Below are positions 49,061-59,510 of a stretch of DNA of 64,000 bases, piece by piece. The DNA comes from Apricaphanius iberus (taxonomy: Eukaryota > Chordata > Actinopteri > Cyprinodontiformes > Aphaniidae): positions 558,001 to 622,000 of the forward strand of contig JAPXFQ010002701.1 of NCBI GenBank assembly GCA_028564705.1. The letters are read 5' to 3'. A model generated the notes under the pieces. It saw only the letters and a list, made by a program, of their open reading frames with translations. It was not told the origin of the DNA and searched no databases. How positions within the stretch are numbered: position 1 is the stretch's first letter; every line of letters starts with the position of its first letter. The position numbers and the translations under genes were made by a program.

Positions 49061-50413
49061 GGTATTGCCAATGTGACATCCAGCTCTTTTCTGAAATAAC
49101 TGTGTCATTGCTCACAAATAATCACCAGATATCTGGTCTCCAGATATTCACTATGAACATTATTTTTTCTCAAACCAAACCCTTCGTTTTTCAGCTGACA
49201 GAAAAAAGCTGAGCAGATTTCATTTGTGTTTGTTTTAATTAATCTGTAATCTATGTTGTAGAGCAGGTTTGAATTATCCTTATTTTGTAGTTTGTATGTT
49301 TGTGAAGTTCTAAATTAGCCTGAAAAAAAAATGTAAAAAACGGAAACTTTCAAAGGTTAAATCATACTGAGACTGTGTTTTAAGAAATCTCTGTTCGGTG
49401 TTGAATGATCCAGTTCAGGTTTGATCAGTTTAAGGATTTTCAATGTGAAACTACAGAGGATTTCTATCTTATTTTTGCTTCACCGTTAGTAGCATCCTAA
49501 TAGCAACTAACGAGTGCTTTGCATGACAGATTTTTCTCTGATAGAAAATGTGGTGGTATTTTAATATCAAAAATTCTTATGGCATGATATTTGGTTGCAT
49601 TCCTAATTATAACAAATCCAATTGTGCCAAAAATTCCAAACATTAAGGGAAAATGAGCGCGCACTTTTCATTTAATCTCACAGAGTTTGGGTTGAGCTGC
49701 TCTGTAACATGCAATTGCCTGGGCAGCATTATGCTTTCACAAGCATCCTTTTCAGTTTGTCAAACCTGAAGCGTTAGACATAATTGCAGGAAAACAAGTT
49801 TCACCCAGAAGGGTTTCTGTCAGGTCCTCTAACCTGGTGAAGCAGATGGGTTGTTACACGGAACAATCTCAGAAGTCCTCCGTCGAAACCATCTGGAAAA
49901 TAGGGACTTTAAAAAGTACTTGTTTCGATAGAGCACATGGTGACAGAAAGTCGCTGGTGTTGAATACAGTGTTTAAAAGCTCCATGTAACTGACGAAGCA
50001 ATTGCTGACATCCAAAAAAAATGGGAAATGCTTTACTTTATCACTGTGAACTAGAACATTTTAGATATTACTTTGATTCAAAATTTATCTCATACTAGCC
50101 AAAATCTGGATTATTATTGCTGGATTTGAGCATCACATCCAAGGCTGCACTTCAAGGAATAAAGAGAGATTTGTTTGTTTGTCAGGTGATGTGAGCCGAG
50201 CGTAATTCAAGAGGACAAGTGCAGTGAGTTTGCTTTTAAAAGATGAATAGCAAGTATTGATTTTTATAAGCCGTTAAATGCTGCTTTTTAGTTTAAACCT
50301 CTGAGGCAGCAGTTCAACTCAGGGACTTTGGAACAAGAACCGGTGAGAGGAGTCTGGAGGTGGTAGTAAAATGGAGAATCTGCTGCACACAGTGTCATGT
50401 CAAAGTGCCCTTT

Positions 50414-50464
50414 CTTGTGTCACTCCTCTACGTCTCTTGGGACAAGATAGAGGAGTGACATAAG
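50414..50464 (+). other. Imperfect hairpin, 13-bp perfect stem plus extensions
   Basis: TGTCACTCCTCTA (50418-50430) pairs perfectly with TAGAGGAGTGACA (50448-50460). Outside it CTTG/TAAG extends the stem with one G-T pair. Inside, TCTTG/CAAGA pair around a GGA loop after a 4-nt bulge. Function unknown; too short for a convincing miRNA precursor. Confidence 0.7.
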
Positions 50465-51029
50465 TCAGTCGCTCCTTAAGCATTGCCGGTATAAAATACG
50501 TTGTCATATCTCTCATTTCCTGTGCCAGCACTGGTGATGAGGCTGCTAATTTTTATGGGAATGGCGTGTGACCATTATTGGAGAAAATCAATTAAGAAAA
50601 TTAATGTAAGCTTTTAATGGCATCTCTCTCTTTTTTTTTTTCTTTCATTGGCCAACGGTAAAGTTTCCACTTATCCACTCTACAGATTTTCCTGTGCCAA
50701 ATGCAGGCCAGGGGAGGTTAATGTGTTTTTACTGTAGCGCTAGCTGCAAACCTATTTTAAAAACCCAGACTGATACGGGAGCTTGTAGAAGGCATCAGGG
50801 ATCACAGTTACAAAGGCTGTTGCACTCAGCTGAACACAGCGACAGAGAACAAACTTGAAAGCAATATCATGTGTGATATGGATCTGTGGGAAATATTTAT
50901 GGGGTGTATTCAATGGGCATGTCTTCCAACTGTTTGGTTTTTAATGCTGAGTTGCTAGTCTGGAAGTAGACTGTCATGTAAAACATTAAATATGCGCTGA
51001 ATAATAATATCATAATTTGATTTCCTTAG

Positions 51030-51111
51030 CAATCTGACTCCGGACTGTACACCTGTGTTGCTACCAGCTCCAGTGGAGAAACATCTTGGAGTGCCTACTT
51101 GGATGTCAGAG
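51030..51111 (+). CDS. robo2: robo2 exon: end of Ig5
   Basis: 82 nt after tttccttag. It encodes QSDSGLYTCVATSSSGETSW, then SAYLDVR, with the second Ig5 cysteine. It leaves one base before gtctgt, which is a poor donor beyond the invariant GT. Skipping this exon would shift the frame and break the Ig5 disulfide, so it is expected to be constitutive despite the weak donor. Confidence 0.9.
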
Positions 51112-51862
51112 GTCTGTGGGTGTATTTCATCTGAATGACTAAAACACTTCTACAGTATCTTGCAAGTTTATTCATATCCCTTGATCTCTTCTCACATTTT
51201 GTTACTGTATGCCCATGAATGTCAGTTGTTTGTTTTTCATTAGGATTTAATGCAACTGTCCAACACAAAGTAGTGTTGTTAGATAAAATATGGAAAAAGA
51301 TACAGGGTTTTTCAATTTAGTTTTTTATTAAAAAACTAAAAAGAGCATCTATTCAAATCCTTGCATGATTTTGTTGCTGAACAATGTCCTGCAGGCTGCA
51401 AGTCTTTTGGGTTTATACTTTTTTTTACCAGTGTTGCACATCTAGAGACTAAGTTTCTGCAAATCATTTTATGCAAAATGTTTCAACATCAAATGGATTA
51501 AATGGAAAGCATGTGTAAATAGCAATTTAAATAACAGAAATTGTTTTTTTTTTTAGGATTGCACTTTGATTAGATCATTGTAAAACATGAATATCCTTTG
51601 ATGTAAAGCGGTCAAGCTTTGGGTAGATGTTTATTGTCGTCCTGCTGTTGCTGTCCTATCAACTCTGACCAGTTTCTATATGCAGAAGAATTGTGCAAAA
51701 ATTGTGTTTTCAAGTAGGTTTTTTGGTTTTTGTTTTAGCTTCTCACACCGTGTTTTCTGTTTATTGATGAACTACAGAAGCTAGCCTTATTTTACCATGG
51801 CTTTCTTAAAGACCAGAATTCTAGAGGAGCAACAACAATATTTGTCCTGTTGACAGTCTCGA

Positions 51863-52586
51863 AGGGACTATATCATGCTATTTTACAGCTTTCAACTTCT
51901 GGGATAGACATATGTATGATAAAATGTTAGCGTTGGTGTTATGCATTATTAATTTGTCCAAAACATTTCTTTCCAGCCCATTATATAAAAAAGCAGTGGA
52001 TATTGTTTGCATCCGTTTACTTAAAATGCTGAGACATTCAGATCAATTAATTAACCGCACAAGGCTGTTATAAGATCACATAACCAGGTTAATAAATGGG
52101 TAACACACATTAACATTAGCATGTAGCCACTTCTCTGTCTATCAGGCGTCTTTGTTCTTTGGTCCAGCTGCTGTTCTTTAGGATTGTAGAATAAAAAACC
52201 TGTAATCCATGCAGCCAAACAGGCGATTTCACAGAGAAAGTAAAAAAATAAAAAAATAAATGTTTGAAGCTGCCTGAAACTGAATCAGCCATGAGCCGTG
52301 AGAAGGAGGAGGGGGAGTTTGGAACTCTAGAAGAGGTAAGCCTCTCTGCCTGCAGGAGGGTGCAGACACCTCTTGCACTCAACTTTCAACCAGTGATGTC
52401 AGTAGTTGAAGACTCAGTTGTTCTCTAGGAGAGGGAGGGGTAGCTGCTCACACAGCAGAATTTAGGAGGATTACTCAGACATGCGTAATTAAGCCAAAAC
52501 CCACTCTCATGGAGTTTTCTAAGAGAACGTTCCATTACCAGATGGTTAAAAACTCCAAAAACTTGATGTTACATGATATAGGCCCT
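51863..52586. mobile_element. TTAA-site element inserted in the Tc1-like copy
   Basis: 724 bp with ends AGGGACTATATCATG and, reversed, AGGGCCTATATCATG, flanked by TCGA (51859-51862, mutated TTAA) and TTAA (52587-52590). Tc1 sequence is continuous across it: ttgtcctgttgacagtct on the left, ctctttgcagtttctccaga on the right. A piggyBac- or Kolobok-type target is indicated; no coding capacity. Confidence 0.8.
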
Positions 52587-52959
52587 TTAAGTCTGATCTG
52601 TAACTCTTTGCAGTTTCTCCAGAGTTACCAATGGCCTATTTATTGCTTCCTCTGATTAATGTTCTCCAGTTCAGTTGAGGTGGAAACCCATGTCTTGGTA
52701 TGTTTTATAGTGTGCTACAGTCATTTAGTTTCTAGATGGTAGATGAAACTTTGATATGTTAAAAGCTTTGTATTTTGTTTTAAAACCTTACCCTACCCAA
52801 TTCTCACATTATCACTGGCCTGCCTTGTGTGGATATATGTTTGTTCGCCATTCTTTGCTACCAAATCCTTTGCAGAACTCAATAATTATTACTGAGATCA
52901 AATTAATTGAATTTAACTACACAGGAAAAAAAATTACTAACAAAATAGGAGCCATAGAG

Positions 52960-53158
52960 CATAGACCTCCACAAACGTGGCTCGGTCCCACTCCGCAGAG
53001 GGTGATACGGATTACCCCCAAAATCAAGTCACTTGTTCCTGGTGCCACTCTGGGCATTGCCTGAAATTTTAATCTAAATCGGTCTATAACTGTTTGAGTT
53101 ATGTTGCTAACAGACAAACAGACGGGCATGATAACATAACCTTCTTGACAGTGGTAAT
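52960..53158 (+). mobile_element. Common fish dispersed repeat inside the Tc1-like copy
   Basis: agagcatagacctccacaaa, gggtgatacggattaccccc, ggtgccactctgggcattgc and gagttatgttgctaacagac form a familiar fish interspersed repeat, ending near ttgacagtggtaatt where Tc1-like sequence resumes. Class not certain, probably LINE-derived. Confidence 0.55.
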
Positions 53159-53460
53159 TAGATCAGGCTGAAAACCATTGGTTGCACTTGATTAAAATTT
53201 CGGGGTTGCAAAGAGGATGAATAAAAATACACTCCACACAAATAGGATATTTATTTGTAAAAACAAAATAAAATCTATAAATATTTATTCCCTATTTTAC
53301 AAATAAGCAAAACTTTTGTATTGTTCTATTCCATTAAATCCCAAGAAAATGCATTGAAGCTAGTTATAAACCTATAAAATGTGAAAAAGTTTAAGGGGTA
53401 TGAAGCATATCCTTCCCTTTGATTTTAAGAATATTAACACAGCCTCTTTTCTTTCCTTAG

Positions 53461-53626
53461 ACTCCACTGACCTCATGGACTTTATGTTGCACAACACAAC
53501 CGTCCTCCCGGGGCCACCCTCCAAGCCAGAGGTCACTGATGTTACCAAGAGCAGTATCTCATTGTCATGGGAACCGGGGCCAGAGGCAGGCTCCCCAGTG
53601 TCCTCCTATGTCATTGAGGCTTTCGG
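53461..53626 (+). CDS. robo2: robo2 exon: Ig5-FN3 linker and first half of FN3-1
   Basis: 166 nt after tttctttccttag. It starts [20 protein letters not shown], a linker with one potential glycosylation site (NTT). [20 protein letters not shown] then gives the A-B strands of the first fibronectin type III repeat, with the conserved tryptophan, ending YVIEAF and two bases of a glycine codon at gtatgt. The remnant of a Tc1-like transposon ends only about 50 nt upstream of this exon. Confidence 0.93.
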
Positions 53627-55014
53627 GTATGTCTATGACCTATGGCCACAAGCAACACTTAGTGACCCAAACTTTCATGGCAACAGCAGATGTAGGGGGG
53701 TCTCTGTGGGGAATTCAAGCAAGCCGGGGTTGTGTCAAGCAAAAACAGTCTGCAAAACCAAGGGTGAAGAAATTCACTCAAATATTTACATTGAAGTGGC
53801 AACTGTTTGGTAAAAAGAAAGGCAATACGGAGTAAAATCAACATACAGCTTAAACTAGAGTTTTACATGTGAAAAATAAAAAGTTAAATCAGAGCAAACT
53901 TCTGAAGTTAATTATAACGACCTAAATGTCCCTTTTTCTAAATGCCGCAATATGAGAAAAAAAGTATATCAAAAATCTATTACTTTGTGTTTTCAAAATT
54001 AGAAGTTGACATGTATGTATCACTGTATGATTAAGTGTTGGTTATCGTTCCACAAGCCTCTCGCAATAGTTTGATAGAATTCTGGGCAAATCTTCCTGAC
54101 AGTACTGGTTAGATTGAGCCAGGTTTGTAGGCTTTCTAGATTGCACATGCCTTTTAAGATCTGATCACAAATTCTCTATTGGTTTAAAATCAGGGCCTTT
54201 GATGATGGCCATGCCAAACATTGACTTTGTCCTTTGCAAGTGCCTTTACAACTACTTTGGGTGTATACTTTAGGTCATTGTCCATTTGGAAGACCCACTT
54301 GCCCGAAGAGCTTTAACTTCCTGGCTGATGTCTTTAGCTGTTGCTTCAATATTTTCACGAAATGTATTTTTATCATGATGCCTTTTATGAAGCGGCCCAG
54401 TTCTTTCTGCAGCAAAATAGCCCCACAACCCAAAGCTGGCACTCCCTAACTTCACAGCTAGGATGGTAGAAGTGTCTCCCTTTTCCCACAAATGTAGGGA
54501 TGGTCATTATGGCCAAAATGTCCCATTTTGCCTTTATTAGAACACAGGATACCCTCGAAAAATGAAAGTATTTGGTCTGTGTGCATTTTCAAACTGCGGT
54601 CTGGCTTTTTTATGTTTCTTTTTGAGTCATAACGTCCTTTTTCTAAGTGAACTTTCAGCCCTTGATGGTGAAAGATACTTTTCACTGTGGTTAATTACAC
54701 CACCATCTCTTTCCTGAACAGTATGACAGTTGGATATTTCTATTGTATCTAATTGTCATATATATGTCTTATTTTAGGGAATTTTTTGCATCATCTGAGT
54801 AGCTTTTGCTTGAATTCCAAAGCAGTAGTGCATATGTGTTTGTCAAAAAAATATATGTTAGCCTGTCTTCGTTGGAGGTCAACCTATGCAAGCTACAGTT
54901 TTAGATGCAAAGAATGCTGGAGCCAAAGGGAGCCTATCTTCCTCAGCAACAAATACACAAGGCTTATTGGCAATAGTGTAATGGGGGTTTAATTTGATTT
55001 ATTCTTTATTACAG
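53627..55014 (+). other. Intron within FN3-1
   Basis: Starts gtatgt. About half is the Tc1-like remnant 54050-54745; 53640-54050 and 54750-55000 show nothing recognised. Confidence 0.6.
54050..54745 (-). mobile_element. Decayed Tc1-like transposon, different family
   Basis: ggtcattgtccatttggaag, agctttaacttcctggctga, atgccttttatgaagcggcc, gatggtcattatggccaaaa and ctgcggtctggcttttttat are the ordered antisense landmarks of a fish/amphibian Tc1-like transposase. The frame is disrupted throughout. Confidence 0.82.
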
Positions 55015-55181
55015 TCAGTCTGTGAGTAATAGCTGGCAAACAGTGGCCGACCATGTGAAGACCACAGAGTTTACAGTCAAGGACCTACGACCAAACACTG
55101 TGTACCTGTTCATTATAAGGGCTGTAAATGCTCAAGGACTCGGGGACCCAAGCCCAATGTCTGAGCCTGTCCGAACGCAAG
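55015..55181 (+). CDS. robo2: robo2 exon: second half of FN3-1
   Basis: 167 nt after tctttattacag. It encodes QSVSNSWQTVADHVKTTEF, then LRPNTVYLFIIRAVNAQGLGD and PSPMSEPVRTQ. The L-P-T-Y-R pattern is typical of the FN3 E-F strands. This exon gives some of the clearest Robo2-type identity. It is separated from the next exon by only 86 nt. Confidence 0.93.
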
Positions 55182-55267
55182 GTGAGCAGATAAGACTGAA
55201 CTGCAATAAATCAATAATGTTAATTATCTGGGACCTGTGTGGCTGCATCTCTTTCTCTCTCGCTTAG

Positions 55268-55389
55268 ACATTAGTCCCACAGTCCAGGGAGTAGACCATC
55301 GTCGTGTGCAGAAGGAGTTAGGAGATGTTGTTGTAAACATGCACAACCCTGTGGTCCTTAGCTCCACTTCAGTGCAAGTTACATGGACG
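55268..55389 (+). CDS. robo2: robo2 exon: FN3-1/FN3-2 linker and start of FN3-2
   Basis: 122 nt after ctctcgcttag, ending in phase 0 at gtgagt. It encodes [20 protein letters not shown], then [21 protein letters not shown], with the FN3-2 B-strand tryptophan at its end. QGVDH and VQKELGD are Robo-specific. Confidence 0.93.
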
Positions 55390-57144
55390 GTGAGTATGTG
55401 CAACTCTTAGATGTGTTTTGAACCAGTTGGTACATAGAGGGTGAGACTAACAGGATGGATTAAACATTCAATGTGAACACCTGCTGGTTAAATTGGTTTG
55501 AGGTAAAGCTAAGATAAAGACTAATGCTGGTGTTCAGAGCAAATATATCACCATTAGGAGTTGAATGCACCAACTCTGAATTCAGTCTGGAGGCAAAACT
55601 TTATCCAGGGAATTTTATTTTACTCTATTGGTCAGGTCTCTATGGCACTTTTCTCAGTAACACACCTGAGATAGGTTGGCATCAGTCAGTTACCATATGC
55701 TTTCCAATATGGTATCCATGTGTGATGAACTAGATTTTGAATCAGATTTGATTTGCAAACGTTTGATCTTTTTCCATTTTTGATTAGAACAACCACATTA
55801 ATTACTCCAAAGGCTTTATCGTCAAAGCAGGTTATGAGCCAAGATGAATTTGGCCTCATTTTCAAAACAAAAATCAAATATGCTGAATGCAACAAATGTC
55901 CTAAGAGAACAGTTGCATAAATGTACTGTTTTTTTCAATTTTTTTATTTTATACATCTAATAACATTAAACAGCCAATCTGTTATACAAAATGAATTTAG
56001 TGTCAGTATCCTTGTTTCCTGCTGTTTTTCCTAGTTTCATATTTATTAGATCACAAACCCAATCTCGACTCACCCATTTCATATCCACAGGGTAATTCTG
56101 TGGACATGCAGAAAAATGTTTAGCCTTTTATAGCCACAACTACAATGTATCTTATTAGTACTTAATAACATAGAGCAATACAATATAGTGTATAATGGTT
56201 GGATCTAAGGATATTTTTTTATACAAATAAATATGCTTAAAGGGTGGGCTGTGCATTTGCAATCAGGCCCCTTTATTCTGACACCCAAATGTCCATAAAA
56301 ATCATCTAATTAGTGGAAAAAAGTGTAATTTGTAAGTAAAGCTAACCTGCAAATGCCGTATGTGTTTCTTAAATAAGTATAGTAAGCAAAAGGCATCATG
56401 AAGTACAAAGATTACACTAGACACAGCTAAGGTGGAAGAATCTGCTGAAAGGACACCTCTAAAAAGTGCCTTTTTAAGTTTGCCACAAGTTATATAGGGG
56501 GCCAGATAAGAAAATAAATTAAAAACTGAATATGACCCTGAACATATTATTGTCATTGTGGAATATTGTGGTGGGACTATCATGCTGTGCAAATGTTTGT
56601 CTTCAATGAAGAGGTAGAAACTGGACAGAGTTAATGAAGATGGTAAGAAGATGAATGCAGCATGATACAGCAATTGTACTGTGGGGCAGTGATTCACCTT
56701 TAAACTGGACAACAGCAAAAAAGAATTCAGAGCTACACAGGAAAAATTAAGTTTAAAAGATATCATGGTTTAAAATGGCCTTGTCAAAGTACGGCCATAA
56801 CTTCAACTGAGACTCTTTTGGTAGATTTGGAAAATTTCTGCTCTAGGATGCTTGCCATTGAATCTTTCTGAGCTTCAGCTATTTTATAAATAAACTAGGT
56901 AAAGTCTTGAGTGTATTTAGGTGCAAAGCTGATAGAGACATGCCCCGACAGATATGTTGATATAATCACTGCAGCAGCAACTTTTTAACACAATTTTTTT
57001 CAGATTTTGTCCAATTTACAGTTATATGGATTTTTTTTTTAGGTCTGTGACGTAGTATCCCTGCTTGTCTTTTTGTTTAATTTCTATCCCTAACTAACTA
57101 AGCATTGCAATGACTGTTGATGTACTCCTTTTCCTGGCTTAAAG
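55390..57144 (+). other. Intron within FN3-2
   Basis: Starts gtgagt. The right half is a Tc1-like remnant; 55400-56400 shows nothing recognised beyond T-rich runs. Confidence 0.6.
56420..57010 (+). mobile_element. Decayed Tc1-like transposon
   Basis: aatattgtggtgggactatc, atcatgctgtgcaaatgttt, then aatggccttgtcaaagtacg, then gatagagacatgccccgaca and ataatcactgcagcagcaac follow Tc1 transposase order on the + strand. Frame broken. Confidence 0.72.
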
Positions 57145-57376
57145 GTGGAAAACCCATCCCAGTTTATTCAAGGGTACCGGGTTCTGTACCGACAGACATC
57201 CAGGCTGCCCTCACCTGGACCATGGCAGATCCAGGATGTGAGGATTGCCTCAGAAAGAGATGCAACACTCACTGGTCTGAACAAAGGCATTGTCTACGAG
57301 ATCAAGGTGCGACCATACTTCAATGAGTTCCAGGGAGCAGACAGTGAATCCATGACAGCTCGTACCTTGGAAGAAG
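57145..57376 (+). CDS. robo2: robo2 exon: rest of FN3-2
   Basis: 232 nt after tcctggcttaaag, leaving one base at gtaagc. It encodes VENPSQFIQGYRVLYRQTS, a variable loop, then LTGLNKGIVYEIKVRPYFNE and FQGADSESMTARTLEE. It completes the second FN3 repeat. The exon that should follow (FN3-3, beginning near APSAPP in other Robos) was not found up to 64000, so the next intron is longer than 6.6 kb. Confidence 0.93.
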
Positions 57377-58167
57377 GTAAGCGGAAAAAAGAAATGTGCA
57401 TTTCTGATAAAATCCTTCTCTTTACAGCATAATAATAATGATCATTTGGGAAAATATTTGCTAATCCAAAAGCAGTTGGTATAATTTTGTTTTTTGATCT
57501 ACTTTGGTGTTTAGTTGCTACTGGTGAGGGGCTTCATGGTTTGATAGTAATGGATAATGGCATTTCAAGTACACCCACCCACCCACACTTACTGGTGTAG
57601 TGTTATATTCCCTGTGTGTGAAAACCGGTCTCCGAGGCAGCACAGTTGGGCTTTATGACAACTCAAGGTCTCTATGGAATGGTGGGTAGAGGGGGAGGGC
57701 GGAAAAGATCCCTTGTGCCTTAAGCTCAGTTCTCTATTAACAGGGAGAGCTTGGCTTAGCTCTGGAACCCTGCTGTCACGTTACCGTCCACACATGCATT
57801 ATATGCCCCACCCCCCATTGCTAACACACTTACCAATCAGTATTAAGGGTGGTAACACCCGTCTATGTCTTCGTAGTTCTCCCTTTGTGCAAGTCAATTG
57901 ATCAGCTACTTAGCGCTCTTGTATGTTTGCTGCACAAATTGAAAATTACAAGGTGGCAGAGAAGTCTTAGAATCAAAGCTTTGTAAAGTTTTTTTTATTT
58001 ATTGATTGATTTTCCTGTCAAGATGGCTGTTTACAATGCTATGGCAAAATCTTCCTACACGTCAAAGTTGTTCAATTTTTTTTATATTACAACCAGAAAC
58101 TTCAATGCATTTTATAATGACTGTATGCTTCAGGCCAACACTAAGTACTGAATAATTGTGAAGTGGA

Positions 58168-58170
<3 letters not shown>
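57377..58170 (+). other. Start of the last intron in the window
   Basis: Begins gtaagc. 58075-58165 resembles a Tc1-like end (tattacaaccagaaacttca, aataattgtgaagtggaatc). No exon. Confidence 0.5.

Positions 58171-58201
<31 letters not shown>
58171..58201 (+). repeat. (AT)n microsatellite
   Basis: Fifteen uninterrupted AT units. Confidence 0.97.
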
Positions 58202-58204
<3 letters not shown>

Positions 58205-59275
58205 GGGCGTTTTCATGTGGGGCTCGAGTCCGTGTTCAGGTACCGTACTTGCTCAAAATACACTTATTTCGTACCATGTGAACACAGCCTGGACCATGCC
58301 AGAATACGGTCCGAGAGAACTGCCTTGGAGGTAGTATGAGTGGAAACGGATCGTGTCAACACCAGCCATACCCTGGACGTACTTAAGACAATAGACATGT
58401 TCCAGACGGAAGTGACGACACGCCGACCGAAGGTATAGAATCAGCACGCGACCATAAAGAGATCAAAACAACACTGTTCGAGCATCCCACAGCAACACAC
58501 CAGGTTACAAAGTGGTGTTACCACAACACTCACCCTGTAGATGGCTTCAGGTAGCAGTTGACTAGTAGACCAATGTGCTGTTATTCTTGGCCGTCGCTGG
58601 TTTTATGATGTCAGTTCTTATCACTGCCTTGTTTGTTGGGATAGCTAATGAAGGTTTTTTATGTTTCATTTATCTGTTGTGTTTTATTAGGAGACATTTT
58701 GTGCCTTGATGTTGAGTGTGAAAAAAACAGAAAAATACAGCTCTGTCTCTGTGCAGAATTTGTCAATTTAGAAAGTTTGTAAGAAGTTCTGTAGTAAGGC
58801 CAAAAGCAGAAGTCACGTAGGACATTCGGTTAGAACTATTTTGTAAAGAATGGTCCAAATACGGAAATAAGAAGTTGATTAATCAGATGTGCATGAATGT
58901 AAGGAGGCAAGACTTAGCAACAGTTTGAATGAACCAATCATGCTTTGTATTCCATATCTAAAAGTGAAAGAAAAGGCTCCCAAACATGTTAAAGATGATT
59001 ATAAGCTATAAAAATGTGATGTTCATATTTGATTTTTGTCAGACTCCGTGGGCTGACTTTGGCTTTGTAAACAAAATATTTTATCTGTTTTAATAAACCT
59101 CTTTTGTCATCTCTAATAAGTAACACGTATGGAGCTATAAAATTTAGAGTTCTAAGTAAGGCAAATAGTTCCAACATTACAGAATTCTTTGTATACCACC
59201 ACCTGCTGTTTTGATGTAGTCCGTCATGTAAAACACTGGATTCCAGTACGGGCTGAGACCGCATCATGTGAACAG
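58202..59275. mobile_element. Possible DNA transposon with imperfect inverted ends
   Basis: Left end gcgttttcatgtggggctcg and, reversed, right end tgttcacatgatgcggtctc share TTCAYRTG and following bases, and both arms contain GTACGG/CGTACT words. About 1.07 kb with no transposase frame. Boundaries and class uncertain. Confidence 0.4.
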
Positions 59276-59339
59276 AAAAAAAATAGCATTTTTCTCTGGC
59301 TGTTTTCTGGCCACACATGTAGGTGTTTGTCAGTATGAT

Positions 59340-59400
59340 TGGGTGAATGTTTTTATTGTAGAAACTTTGACTTGAAAAGTGCTATATAAATTGAAAGCGT
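59340..59400 (+). mobile_element. Short LINE-like tail
   Basis: gggtgaatgtttttattgta then tgaaaagtgctatataaatt resembles the 3' tail of L2-group LINEs. Confidence 0.4.
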
Positions 59401-59510
59401 TACAGTTACAGCGCAATTAATTGTTTTCTGCTCAGTCAAATAAAAATATTGGCATCAATATTGTCCTATTTTATACACCCCTATCACTTGGCATCTTAAA
59501 GAGTATACCA

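Larger units (their letters stand above)
48170..51029 (+). other. Intron within Ig5 (2.9 kb)
   Basis: Contains the CACATG-rich block 48750-49060 and the hairpin 50414-50464. 50250-50640 is unrepetitive with TTAATTA-like and AATCAATTAAG words. No extra exon seen. Confidence 0.5.
51151..53411 (-). mobile_element. Tc1-like transposon filling the Ig5-FN3 intron
   Basis: Starts tacagtatcttgcaagttta, the typical Tc1-like end of fish elements. It continues with ccaacacaaagtagtgt, gcaagtcttttgggt, atcaactctgaccag and ttgtcctgttgacagtct, resumes after an insertion with ctccagagttaccaatggcc, and ends with aaaatgtgaaaaagtttaag and gggtatgaa. These are in correct order for one copy, transposase on the minus strand. 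The right terminal repeat has decayed. It leaves 39 nt of intron before it and about 50 nt after it. Confidence 0.85.
33536..57376 (+). other. robo2: Roundabout receptor gene (robo2-like), internal part: Ig2 to FN3-2
   Basis: Robo proteins are single-pass axon-guidance receptors that bind secreted Slit through the first Ig domains and mediate repulsion, notably at the midline. The exons here splice to 613 codons in one open frame: Ig2, Ig3, Ig4, Ig5, FN3-1, FN3-2. Every Ig domain keeps its paired cysteines and core tryptophan. Family-diagnostic stretches are LRDDFRQNP at the start of Ig2, ERP at the Ig2-Ig3 join, FVVRPRDQIVAQGRT in Ig4 and YFNEFQGADSES in FN3-2. Robo2 rather than Robo1 or Robo3 is favoured, from memory of the paralogues, by QSVSNSWQTVA in FN3-1, VQKELGDV in FN3-2, INQV-like RPVNQV in Ig3, and LLFPNQP in Ig4. 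Exon phases are all compatible. Ig1 and the signal peptide are absent on the left, and FN3-3, membrane and CC motifs on the right, so the gene runs past both ends. Paralogue assignment is an inference; the Robo family itself is near certain. Confidence 0.9.

Noticed and set aside
50414..50464. Hairpin as a microRNA gene
   Set aside because: The stem is too short and bulged near the loop; no sign of a 22-nt arm pair.
56302..56766. 154-codon frame on the minus strand
   Set aside because: Lies antisense to a decayed Tc1-like transposase; a shadow frame without any domain.
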